The position numbers and the translations under genes are program-made. Positions 29,001 to 35,033 of a stretch of DNA of 35,033 nucleotides are shown in pieces; the stretch's first letter is position 1; each line of letters starts with the position of its first letter. This DNA comes from Tannerellaceae bacterium. Lineage in GTDB: Bacteria > Bacteroidota > Bacteroidia > Bacteroidales > Tannerellaceae. Location: the NCBI GenBank assembly GCA_031266215.1, contig JAISBL010000085.1, positions 1-35,033 on the forward strand, written 5' to 3'. Under the pieces are notes generated by a model. That model did no database searches. It saw only the letters and a program-made list of their open reading frames with translations, and was not told the origin of the DNA.

Positions 29001-29038
29001 CACGCAAGTACATGCTTGGTATCAACCTAACATTCTAA
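26027..29038 (+). CDS. SusC/RagA-type TonB-linked outer membrane transporter
   Basis: A 1003-residue outer-membrane importer. A signal peptide (about 1-30, ending AVIAQ) is followed by a carboxypeptidase-regulatory-like domain (about 34-110: VSGTVVDQTTREPIIGANVVEKGT). The plug domain has the family signature GEVIVVGYGTQRRESLTGS and later ANGVIVVTT. A large 22-strand barrel ends in RKYMLGINLTF, with the terminal Phe needed for assembly. With the SusD partner 12 bp downstream it forms a lidded importer for glycans or peptides, energised by TonB. The start could be ATG 26027 or 26033. There is no N-terminal signalling domain, so anti-sigma control is unlikely. No degradative enzymes follow, so the substrate is unknown. 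Confidence 0.96.
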   Translation: MQMSYLKKACEGFFTCLLGIMLLSPGAVIAQSQTIRVSGTVVDQTTREPIIGANVVEKGTTNGNITDLDGTFTLNVNRGATLTISYVGYVNQEIQASSSAMNILLKEDSQALGEVIVVGYGTQRRESLTGSLQTLKNEKIVTATTPSVENLLSGKAPGVYVAPGSGQPGSRGNIIIRGRSSINGSTDPLWVIDGVIVGTASNFTLNPSDIETMTILKDAASTAIYGSQGANGVIVVTTNRAMGDKVTVNVSAKFGVSNLDNGKLEVMNGAELYDYYKSFSNQEMVTFPRWNEQLRNSNYNWWDLATQTGMAQDYNVSISGGSETMKSYFSLGYYDEEGAVKGYEFSRYSMRFRTEYKPLQWLTVKPSVSGSRRDVDDRQYSTTAMYSNLPWDSPYLEDGVTPTPHRSSTWVKSTGTNYLYDLQWNKSGSARYSFMGNIDFDIRFTDWLTFSSVNNFSWDNITENTYTDPRSNGGSGVKGRIKELTDKTERRYTNQILRFNKVFGKHSINALAAYEFSDYRFQRTETAATNFVQGFEVLNVGTTPEEAKGYINTSAIQSLLFNANYAYDNKYMAQVSARRDGASNFGENAKYGNFFSISAGWLINKEDFFTARWVDLLKLRVAYGTVGNRPRDLYPQYDLYSVSGSYDDVFSAVINQIGNKDLTWEKTKTIGVGIDFSFLDRFRINLDYYNKNTDNVLFKVPIPALTGVTSNWQNVGELSNIGFEAVVGADIIKSKDWNWSVDFNIGTNHNEVKKLYNTKDANPQIVNGATNIAGGIERLLKPGYSSDTWYTYEWAGVNPETGAPQWYTTDENGARVITEDYSKADKVMCGSYTPDFFGGFSTSLSWKQFDLSAVFAYSVGGTIYNYARMEYDSDGTYTDRNQMKLIDGWKRWTQPGQTDATHPVASYNNSSKANSTSSRYLEKGDYLKLRSLTIGYNLPLKQWKIQNLRFTLSAENLLTFTGYSGVDPEIPVNIDPAYGITGVTNASNYPITRKYMLGINLTF

Positions 29039-29050
29039 AAACAACAGACG

Positions 29051-30772
29051 ATGAAAAATATATATATCTTCCTCATGGCCGTATGCTTACTCACGGCCTG
29101 CGACATCGACCGCTTCCCCTCTACCTCTATGGCGGCGGAACAGATAAAGGCAAACCCTGCCGGTATGATCGACGAGCTGCTTAACGGGGCCTACTCACAG
29201 ACGAAAACCTGGTCGGACGTCATGCACCGTTGCGGCGAATACGCCGGAGACAACATGATGATACGCGGTTCTTCCACAGACGCATTCTACCAGTTCATCT
29301 CATACTCGCGTACACCCAGCAACTCGCGCCTGAACAGCTTCTGGAGCAATAGCTATATGGCCATAGCCCAGACATCCAACATCATCACCATGATAGGCGA
29401 CAACAATGACCCCGCGATTACCAGCAAGATAGGAGAGTGCTACTTCCTAAGGGGCATGCTCTACTTCTACCTCTGCCGCGCCTACGGACGGCCTTACTAC
29501 CAGAGCCCGGAAACCAACCTGGGCCTCCCCATTGTCAACGGCACGCCTGAAAACATCCTCAACCTGGAACTGCCCGACCGCTCTACCGTGAAGGCAACGT
29601 ACGAACAGGCCATCGCCGACCTGGAAAAAGCCGCTTCCCTCATCACAGCCGACCGCGGACCGGCCTACGCCTCTCGCGAAGCCGCATGGGCGCTGCTCAG
29701 CCGCATATACCTCTATATGAGCGGCACATGGGATAGCCCGAACACCGCTAACGCCGCAAAGAGTATCGAATACGCCGACATGGTGATCAACAGCGGAAAG
29801 TACAGCATGCTCAGCCGCGGAGACTTCATGAAGTATAACACCTTCAAGCCTGAAAGCAACAAAGAATCCATCTTCGTGGTTAAACGCATGGCTTCCGAGT
29901 TCTCCGGCTCCGACCACTACTACGGTATCGGCGGTATGTATGCCAATATCGGCGGTATGGGCTGGGGCGAAATGTACGCCAGCGCAAAGTATATCGGACT
30001 GCTTGACGAAACGGGACGTAACGACTGGCGCAAAGGCAATATCGTAGACGCCCGCGCCGCCTTTATCGAACCGCAGTACGAGGAGGCTGAGCATCCCGTC
30101 TTCCGCTTCATCAAAAAGGTGTACAACGCAAACGGCGACCATACTAACTTCAATTACGTACAGGCCGACGTAACCGTCAACGGCAATACCGCCACCTGTA
30201 AGGAAGTGATCGCAGATGTTGAAAAAACTTTCCAGCTCACTCCGGTAAACGTGGAACAGGGCGTATGGTCGGTCAAATATGACGACGGCGAGACTTACAC
30301 CGGATACATGGACCAGTTCATCCGCCTCAACCGCGTATACCCGATGTTCTACATCGTCAAGTGCTCGCGCGAGGGCGAAAACTCACACCTCCACTCGCCC
30401 GTCATCACCCGTCTGGCCGAGATGTACCTCAATAAGGCTGAAGCCGCCGCCAAGACAGGCGACTACGGCTCTGCCCTTACGGCCCTCAACATCGTACGCG
30501 AACGCTCCCTCCCGGGTAAAGGCTACACCGCGCTGACAGCCGCCGACGCCGCCGACCGTATCGAGAAGGAACGTACCCTTGAACTGGCCTATCAGGCCGA
30601 ACGCAGCTACGACGTATATCGTAACGGCCGTTCGCTGACGCGCCTGTATCCGGGCCCGCACAATGCTGTTGAAGAGATATTCCCCAACGACTACCGCGTC
30701 GTTTACTATATCCCGCAGACAGCCATCGATTCTTACGCAGGCACGTTGACGCAGAATCCTACCTCCAACTGA
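29051..30772 (+). CDS. SusD/RagB-type surface lipoprotein
   Basis: A 573-residue lipoprotein that acts as the substrate-binding lid of the SusC transporter encoded 12 bp upstream. The signal peptide ends at LLTAC (Cys17), followed by DIDRFPSTSM. SusD landmarks are NGAYSQTKTW, GECYFLRGMLYFYLCRAYG, the TPR-like helical regions, and near the C-terminus RLAEMYLNKAEAAAKTGDYGSALTALNIVRER and ERTLELAYQAERSYDVYRNGR. A strong terminator follows at 30795-30834. Its codons are more GC-rich than the leader region upstream of susC. Confidence 0.95.
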   Translation: MKNIYIFLMAVCLLTACDIDRFPSTSMAAEQIKANPAGMIDELLNGAYSQTKTWSDVMHRCGEYAGDNMMIRGSSTDAFYQFISYSRTPSNSRLNSFWSNSYMAIAQTSNIITMIGDNNDPAITSKIGECYFLRGMLYFYLCRAYGRPYYQSPETNLGLPIVNGTPENILNLELPDRSTVKATYEQAIADLEKAASLITADRGPAYASREAAWALLSRIYLYMSGTWDSPNTANAAKSIEYADMVINSGKYSMLSRGDFMKYNTFKPESNKESIFVVKRMASEFSGSDHYYGIGGMYANIGGMGWGEMYASAKYIGLLDETGRNDWRKGNIVDARAAFIEPQYEEAEHPVFRFIKKVYNANGDHTNFNYVQADVTVNGNTATCKEVIADVEKTFQLTPVNVEQGVWSVKYDDGETYTGYMDQFIRLNRVYPMFYIVKCSREGENSHLHSPVITRLAEMYLNKAEAAAKTGDYGSALTALNIVRERSLPGKGYTALTAADAADRIEKERTLELAYQAERSYDVYRNGRSLTRLYPGPHNAVEEIFPNDYRVVYYIPQTAIDSYAGTLTQNPTSN

Positions 30773-30794
30773 GGCTGACAGGCATATAAATAAA

Positions 30795-30834
30795 AAAGGG
30801 GGCAGGCCATACAGGTCTGCCCCCTTTAATTTTC
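30795..30834 (+). terminator. Strong intrinsic terminator after susD
   Basis: A perfect stem of about 10 bp, AAAGGGGGCAG and CTGCCCCCTTT, then TAATTTT. It lies 23 bp after the susD stop and so ends the susC-susD transcript. Confidence 0.9.
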
Positions 30835-30867
30835 CCCCGCGTCCGGCAGGGTGTATATCCCATTTTT

Positions 30868-31019
30868 GGCAAGGCGCTTACCAAGGGCTGGTAAGGTGTT
30901 TACCTAACGCTTGGTAAGGTGTTTACCAAGGGCTGGTAAGGTGCTTACCAAGGCTTGGTAAGATGCTTGCCAAAGACTTGGTGTGAGGCTTGCCAAAAGC
31001 CCCTGGTAAACACCTTGCC
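30868..31019. repeat. Palindromic tandem array D (about seven units of 22-25 bp)
   Basis: Units of the form GGTAAG-GTG-CTTACC-AAGGGCT start at 30868, 30890, 30913, 30935, 30957, 30980 and 31005; the last two are degenerate. Stem changes are mostly compatible with pairing (GGCAAG with CTTACC, GGTAAG with CTTGCC, TTTACC), using G-T pairs. The stem is the same as that of units 10-12 of array A, although the spacers differ. The array ends 7 bp from the stop codon of the second HU-like gene and lies just after the susD terminator. Confidence 0.88.
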
Positions 31020-31026
31020 GTGGAAC

Positions 31027-31818
31027 TCATTGCTGCGGCGAATCCTCTCCGCCGGGTACAGTAGGTTGCGGGGCATTGCCGGAGGCTTTCAGCGTAAGTA
31101 TCAGGTCATACTCTATTACGCGGGGCGTCTTGAGCAGGTTGGAGCCGCCGTAGCGAGTGACAATGCGCAGCTTCATCTCGCGGGTGCCCATAAAGTAGGG
31201 CGTGCGGGCTACCACGCGCGAGGGTTGATTTTCACTGATACGGTCAGCCTCCTGCGTGCTGCCGTCTTCTACGAAAAAGACGCCCATGCCAGGCTCCATA
31301 GAACCGTCGGGTTGTGGCAGGCCGGCAACCTTGATCTTGTCCCCGGCGATTACAATGTCGTCACCCATCGTTACCGTGCCGTCGGTCTTTCCCGTGGCCA
31401 CGTCGGTCACCAGCATTATCCGTGCACCGGAGTCGGCCACGCCCAGAACCTCTACACCTACGTGATGCAACTCCTCGTGCATGGTTTTAGACAGGAAGGC
31501 ATCCACCGTCAGCCGGTGCTTACCCTTGGTGAAAGTCTCCTTGCCCGTCCACGTGCCGGTGATGCGGGGTGTGAGGTGTACCAGTTCGTCAAACACGCTG
31601 TACCCGTCCAGAATAAACTGCTGTTTTACAACGTTGGCCCTGTCGAGGATAGCCTTGATAGTCTCGGCTTTCACCTCGCTGCCTTCTTCCATTATACGGT
31701 TGATAATGTCTTGCTGGCGGCGCGTGCTGCCTGCGGTGTCTACTTCTGCGATGAAGTCTGTAAGGTCGGGCGTCAGTTTGTTCGGCCTCAACCACGCCTT
31801 CCAAAGGAATCTTGCCAT
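31027..31818 (-). CDS. HU-like DNA-binding domain/DUF4469 protein (copy 2)
   Basis: A 263-residue paralogue of the protein at 17110-17847. The HU-like part (1-125) has RRQQDIINRIMEEGSEVKAETIKAILDR and QQFILDGYSVF. The DUF4469 part (about 130-245) has VIAGDKIKVAGL, GVFFVE and KLRIVTRYGG. The tail is Pro/Gly-rich (QPTVPGGEDSPQQ). There is no signal peptide. Identity between the copies looks low outside the domain pattern, so this is not a recent duplication. A palindromic array follows 7 bp after the stop, and a small ORF precedes it by 45 bp, repeating the arrangement around copy 1. Function is unknown. Confidence 0.87.
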   Translation of the reverse strand: MARFLWKAWLRPNKLTPDLTDFIAEVDTAGSTRRQQDIINRIMEEGSEVKAETIKAILDRANVVKQQFILDGYSVFDELVHLTPRITGTWTGKETFTKGKHRLTVDAFLSKTMHEELHHVGVEVLGVADSGARIMLVTDVATGKTDGTVTMGDDIVIAGDKIKVAGLPQPDGSMEPGMGVFFVEDGSTQEADRISENQPSRVVARTPYFMGTREMKLRIVTRYGGSNLLKTPRVIEYDLILTLKASGNAPQPTVPGGEDSPQQ

Positions 31819-31863
31819 AATTGATAGATTTAATTGATTAATAATTAAGAGATAATATATGGG

Positions 31864-32022
31864 TTAAAAAGATGGATTGAAACGCTGCGCGAACCCGGCG
31901 GCAACGTTAAAGATGTAGGTAACAAGGCCATCACTGGTCTTGTCGTGTTCACAGCCTGCCTCATTGCAGGCTACGGTGGCGACGGATGCCGCCGGCCGGA
32001 TACATAAACCGGAATGTTTCAT
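31864..32022 (-). CDS. Possible 52-residue small protein upstream of HU-like copy 2
   Basis: An ATG at 32022 opens a 52-residue frame beginning MKHSGLCIRPAASVATVAC and ending AGFAQRFNPSF. It lies 33 bp after a -7 element (32055-32062) and 45 bp before the HU-like gene on the same strand, so it would be the first gene of the transcript. Four Cys or Cys-His positions (Cys7, Cys19, Cys24, His26) are notable. No family is recognised, and coding is not proven. Confidence 0.45.
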   Translation of the reverse strand: MKHSGLCIRPAASVATVACNEAGCEHDKTSDGLVTYIFNVAAGFAQRFNPSF

Positions 32023-32054
32023 AGGCGATTATTAAAGTGATTTTATTATAGCTG

Positions 32055-32062
32055 CAAAATTA
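32055..32062 (-). promoter_or_regulatory. -7 element for the small ORF/HU-like copy 2 transcript
   Basis: The minus strand reads TAATTTTG, the same octamer as at both promoters near 3.4-3.5 kb. The leader before the HU-like start would be about 230 nt. Confidence 0.55.
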
Positions 32063-32340
32063 ATACACATTACGGACTTTTAATTCATCAAATCGATCTA
32101 ATAATTCATTTTATCCCGCTCCGAAGCGACCCGATGTTCACCGTTTCCACCATCTTTTCCGTAAAATCATTCATCAAACCGGGACTCTGTATGATATATC
32201 TCCCTTATCACCGCGTCATGCGGCCTTTCGTGAGCTGAGTTAGGGATAAGGAAAGCAAAAGGGAGACCACCCTCACACGCTTGCGTGAGGCCATTTCATA
32301 CGAAAGAGTAGGGGGGCTCTTATGTCGAACCCGGACCGAT

Positions 32341-32434
32341 AAGTCCGCCGGCCTTGAAGTCAGACGCCTGATTGCCCGGCAGGGAGACACCGACCCGGTA
32401 AAGGCCTTCAGTGTGTGCCGATGCCGTAGGCGTC
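32341..32434 (+). repeat. 94-bp dispersed repeat, copy 1
   Basis: It matches 32663-32756 over 94 bp without gaps at about 90% identity (nine differences by eye) and ends in the hairpin-forming GATGCCGTAGGCGTC. A related block occurs inverted at about 468-520. The whole stretch 32090-32840 holds no gene I can support, only these repeats and hairpins, including CTGCGGGT-GCA-ACCCGCAG at 32769-32787 and one around 32272-32291. Confidence 0.8.
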
Positions 32435-32662
32435 TGAGACGGATAACCCTGCAAGCCCTTCAGGGCGCAGCTCGCATTACTCGCATTAAGTCTCTAATGA
32501 CTTTAAGTCTTAAAGACTGCACAACAATAGGCGCTGGCGGCAATGTAGAACGCGCCTGTGCACTGTCTTTCAATGTTGGCTGACGCCGGAAGGCGTCGGT
32601 AGCGTATCAGTGAGTCCGCAGACCTGTGTATGTTGCCAACCATGCCGGCGCAGCGTATCGGT

Positions 32663-32756
32663 AAGTCCGCCGGCCTTAAACTCCGGCGCCTGATTGCCCG
32701 GCAAGAAGACACCGACCCGGTAAAGGCCTTCGGTGTATGCCGACGCCGTAGGCGTC
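32663..32756 (+). repeat. 94-bp dispersed repeat, copy 2
   Basis: Direct repeat of 32341-32434, ending in the perfect hairpin GACGCC-GTA-GGCGTC. It is followed by the blocks that also follow the inverted copy at 380-520. A partial third copy lies between them at about 32610-32640 (AGCGTATCAGTGAGTCCGC), preceded by another hairpin at 32582-32597. Confidence 0.8.
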
Positions 32757-32869
32757 AAATGTGGGTAACTGCGGGTGCAACCCGCAGCATATGCACCCCC
32801 CACCTGCCGAACTGCGAAGCTGTTCAACAGCATCCGGTCAGATTTGGGATTATACCATTGCCTATGGAA

Positions 32870-32908
32870 AAACAGGAAAAAGGGTGTACGGAATTTCTCC
32901 GTACACCC
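32870..32908 (-). terminator. Terminator of dps
   Basis: A perfect 11-bp stem, GGGTGTACGGA (32882-32892) and TCCGTACACCC (32898-32908), followed on the minus strand by TTTTTCCTGTTTTTCC. It lies about 50 bp beyond the dps stop. Confidence 0.88.
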
Positions 32909-32957
32909 TCACCACTCAATGAATTATGAAAAGTTATTTACTTCGGGAGTTTATGTA

Positions 32958-33446
32958 TTATTTCTTACAGTCGGCAGTTAAGAATGCAACTAACATCCAT
33001 ACCGTCTTTTCCTGTTCTTTCAGATAATCGCTTATCATTGAACCGGTCGCTTCGTCTTTTGCCTCTGAAGCAGCGATTATAAGCGAGCGCTCTTCTTCTA
33101 TAATAACGCTGAATGCGTCAAGTATACTCTTTGCCGCTTCGTCGCAGCATGAGACCCCTGATACTTCTTTTACACGGGATACCTCGAGGTATTTGCTTAA
33201 GGCGTTTACCGGTTTGCCGCCCAGCATCATGATGCGTTCGGCTATTTCGTCTATTTTACTGGCGGCGTCGTTATACAACTCTTCAAACTTGCTGTGGAGT
33301 ACAAAAAAGTTATGCCCTTCAATATTCCAGTGAAACCCTCGCAGATTTGCATACAACAACTGGTAATCGGCCAGTAACTGTTGGTACCCTGCAATCACTT
33401 TGCTTGTTTTTGAAGCATCCAGGTGAATAAAATCTAATGTTTTCAT
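32958..33446 (-). CDS. dps: Dps-type ferritin-like DNA protection protein
   Basis: A 162-residue member of the Dps family, which forms 12-subunit shells that oxidise and store iron and protect DNA from peroxide. The inter-subunit ferroxidase residues are all present with the spacing of E. coli Dps: His39, His51, Asp66 and Glu70 (GFHWNIEGHNFFVLHSKFEE, KIDEIAERI). There is no long basic N-terminal tail, so direct DNA binding may be weak. It is a single gene with its own promoter (33496-33527) and terminator. Oxidative-stress control is expected for the family; no specific operator is seen. Confidence 0.95.
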   Translation of the reverse strand: MKTLDFIHLDASKTSKVIAGYQQLLADYQLLYANLRGFHWNIEGHNFFVLHSKFEELYNDAASKIDEIAERIMMLGGKPVNALSKYLEVSRVKEVSGVSCCDEAAKSILDAFSVIIEEERSLIIAASEAKDEATGSMISDYLKEQEKTVWMLVAFLTADCKK

Positions 33447-33495
33447 AATTGTTCGTTTTTGTAGTTTATAATCATTTTCTTTTTTTTATCTGACA

Positions 33496-33527
33496 CAAAG
33501 ATAAAGCAGGAAATCGTATGCTGCAAA
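33496..33527 (-). promoter_or_regulatory. Promoter of dps
   Basis: On the minus strand TTTG (33527-33524), a 20-bp spacer, then TATCTTTG (33503-33496): a full match to the Bacteroidetes -33/-7 promoter. It gives a leader of about 45 nt. Confidence 0.8.
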
Positions 33528-33596
33528 CAGATAATTTCTATGCAGGATAGAGATGCTCTATATGACCGGTACCATTTGAACATGCGCATCCCTGCC

Positions 33597-33905
33597 TCAA
33601 AGCATATCACGCCGGGGATCGAAAGGGCCGTCAGGGGGCAGTGACCTGATGATGCCTGTGCCCCACTGCGGGAAACTGTGATAGCTGAAGAAAACGCCCG
33701 ACAATATCATCATCGGCATAGTGACGGCACTGATCCGGCCGGCGCCTGCCTCCGTCTTTGAGGTGCGGCCTGAAACCAATATGCCGATGGCTGTAAAGGC
33801 CAGGTTGCCGGCCAGGAATAAAAACCGCCGGCGCGCCGATATTGCCATGTATATGTATGTCGAACAAAGTCTGAAATCTGTTTCATATCGATACCGCTCC
33901 GGCAC
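33597..33905 (-). pseudogene. Decayed fragment of an ABC-2 type permease
   Basis: The frame contains a stretch typical of the C-terminal part of ABC-2 transporter permeases: LAGNLAFTAIGILVSGRTSKTEAGAG, then TMPMMILSGVFFSYHSFPQW and IIRSLPPD. Intact members have about 250 or more residues with six transmembrane helices; here only about 80 residues match. The N-terminal residues (MPERYRYETDFRL) look unrelated, and the end (PFDPRRDML) suggests a frameshift or loss of the final helix. No ATPase partner gene is nearby. It is very likely a remnant left by deletion. Confidence 0.7.
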
Positions 33906-33912
33906 ACAGGCA

Positions 33913-33956
33913 ATTGCCCGACATTCAGGCAGGGCGTCTGTCTGATGCCGGGCAAT
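33913..33956. terminator. Long imperfect hairpin after the glycine-rich protein gene
   Basis: Arms beginning ATTGCCCG (33913-33920) and ending CGGGCAAT (33949-33956), with further pairing inside (CAGGCAG with CTGTCTG). It lies 25 bp beyond the stop at 33981. There is no clear T-run. Confidence 0.55.
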
Positions 33957-33980
33957 GTATCTGCTACCCCGCGAGGGTGT

Positions 33981-35033
33981 TTATTGGCGGATGCGGAAGC
34001 TGTATGACACGCGCGCTTTGGCAGCGCCGGAGTTTGAGCCCGCTGAGCCGCTCGAGGCGCCGTAGCTGCCGCCACCGCCTCCTCCGCCACCGCCGCTGCC
34101 TTTGGGGTTATAGTTATCGTCAGTAGCGCCCTGGCCGCCACCACCGCCGCCGCCATAGCCTCCTCCGCCACCGCCTCCTCCTCCGGTGCCGCTGGCAGCG
34201 TTGCTGGCTCCGTTGCCGCCGCCTATGCTGCTGCCGCTGTTGCCGGTGGCGTTCCCGCCCCCGCCGCTGCCTCCGCTGCCGTTTCTTCCGGCTCCGCCTC
34301 CAGCGCCTACAGGAGTAGCTTGACCTGCAGTTCCGTTGCTTCCGTTGCTGCCCTGGGTGGATCCGCCTCCGCCCGCGCCTCCGACGCCGCCTCTGCCTCC
34401 GCCAGTGCCGAAGGCGCCGAAGAGGCCTCCTCCTCCTCCGCCGCCGGCCACGAGGATGCGCGAAGCAAGCGACCCGGCGTCGTTCCAGTCTCCCCCGACG
34501 GTGCGGAAGTCCGTACCCCCTCCGCCTCCGCCGCCGCCAGTGTATGAGAGACCTCCGCTGCCCCCGCTTCCTCCTCCGTATCCTACGTAGATATACAGTG
34601 TCTCCTCAGCCTTCATCGTACGAGTGCTCTTGGAATATCCGCCTTTGCCTCCGACGGCTCCGCCGCTGCCCCCGGTACCGCCCTGTGCTCCCCAGGCCTC
34701 AAGCGTGTAAACGCCGTCTCGGGGAGCGGTGAAGGTATGCACGCCGCCGGCGAAGTCGACCACGGCCTCTTCGGTGACGAAGACGACGGTGTCTGTGCTC
34801 AGGCCGTACAGCCTGCCTGCCTCTATCGCAAGATCTGCGCCCGTCATTACGGTAAACGTCTTATCGACGCCGCTGCTTTTCAACTTCGAGCGTATCTTAA
34901 CCGTCGTACCCGTTGCGCCGGCCCCCAGCACCGTGGGGTAGAGGTAGAAGCTTCGGCCGTTGTTGGTAAGGTCGCCGGCAGCCAGTGAATAAGTCAGTCC
35001 GCCTGACGAAGGGGCCGTTGGTGCAATGTCATT
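33981..35033 (-). CDS. Fimbrillin-like protein with ALK-type glycine-rich domain (runs off the window end)
   Basis: The frame is open to the window edge, giving about 350 residues; a GTG at 34931 sits inside a continuous coding region and is not the start. The first visible part (GGLTYSLAAGDLTNNGRSFY, TVKIRSKLK, ending in a LYGLSTDTVVFV strand) resembles the C-terminus of fimbrillin-like domains. The next part has the glycine-rich domain signature: FTAPRDGVYTLEAWGAQGG, LYIYVGYGGGSGG, TDFRTVGGDW and ILVAGGGGGGG. Then comes a long Gly/Ser/Asn region with GNSGSSIGGGN, and the end is KARVSYSFRIRQ. This glycine-rich fold also occurs in animal ALK receptors. It is probably a surface protein or fimbrial tip subunit; the N-terminus lies outside. 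Confidence 0.8.
   Translation of the reverse strand, partial: NDIAPTAPSSGGLTYSLAAGDLTNNGRSFYLYPTVLGAGATGTTVKIRSKLKSSGVDKTFTVMTGADLAIEAGRLYGLSTDTVVFVTEEAVVDFAGGVHTFTAPRDGVYTLEAWGAQGGTGGSGGAVGGKGGYSKSTRTMKAEETLYIYVGYGGGSGGSGGLSYTGGGGGGGGTDFRTVGGDWNDAGSLASRILVAGGGGGGGLFGAFGTGGGRGGVGGAGGGGSTQGSNGSNGTAGQATPVGAGGGAGRNGSGGSGGGGNATGNSGSSIGGGNGASNAASGTGGGGGGGGGYGGGGGGGQGATDDNYNPKGSGGGGGGGGGSYGASSGSAGSNSGAAKARVSYSFRIRQ

Noticed and set aside
32208-32929. Several 60-100 codon frames in the repeat-rich region
   Set aside because: They run through duplicated hairpin repeats on both strands and lack start signals or family resemblance.

Overview
The window looks like a chromosomal segment of a Bacteroidales bacterium. 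The evidence is a SusC/SusD pair, lipoproteins with acidic residues after the lipobox cysteine, BspA-type leucine-rich repeat proteins (one ending in a type IX secretion-like C-terminal domain), a fimbrillin-like protein, two HU-like/DUF4469 proteins, and promoters with the Bacteroidetes -7 consensus TAnnTTTG. The HU-like protein and the BspA set would fit a Tannerella/Parabacteroides-type organism, but genus cannot be fixed from the sequence. No phage, transposase, CRISPR or rRNA genes were seen.

Layout. 1-58: start of a leftward lipoprotein gene. 300-880: no gene, but a hairpin-rich dispersed repeat and a 12-unit, 23-bp palindromic tandem array (array A). 884-5114: a LuxR-type response regulator and TPR histidine kinase (leftward), divergent from a BspA-like surface lipoprotein, with a strikingly symmetric regulatory region between them. 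5115-5900: terminator, 21-bp array B, terminator, tRNA-Pro. 5901-8572: a zinc/cadmium-type P1B ATPase with a palindromic operator candidate, then a TIGR02757 (DUF2400) protein. 8737-17847: a leftward run of YccF, WG-repeat lipoprotein, unknown lipoprotein, beta-barrel protein, a 1332-aa BspA protein, a 241-aa mini-BspA, array C, and an HU-like/DUF4469 protein. 18303-22895: a tight rightward operon lysS-gpsA-pgi-HAD phosphatase. 22881-24985: leftward htpX-like and lemA genes and a small secreted protein. 26027-30772: an isolated susC-susD pair behind a gene-free 1-kb leader region. 30868-31019: array D. 31027-32022: a second HU-like/DUF4469 gene preceded by a 52-codon small ORF. 32090-32840: gene-free hairpin-rich repeats related in inverted orientation to those at 380-520. 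32958-35033: dps, a decayed ABC-2 permease fragment, and a fimbrillin-like/glycine-rich protein running off the end.

The most interesting pattern is the set of four intergenic arrays (531-806, 5315-5608, 17001-17092, 30868-31019). Their sequences mostly differ, but they share one architecture: a 5-6 bp inverted repeat, a short spacer, its complement, a second spacer, at a period of 21-23 bp. Units that differ in sequence keep their palindromes by paired changes. Two of the four arrays begin within about 20 bp of the stop codon of the two HU-like/DUF4469 genes. Both of those genes also have a leader in which a -7 promoter element lies exactly 33 bp before the ATG of a short upstream ORF. This suggests a repeated module: promoter, small ORF, HU-like protein, palindrome array. 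Its function is unknown.
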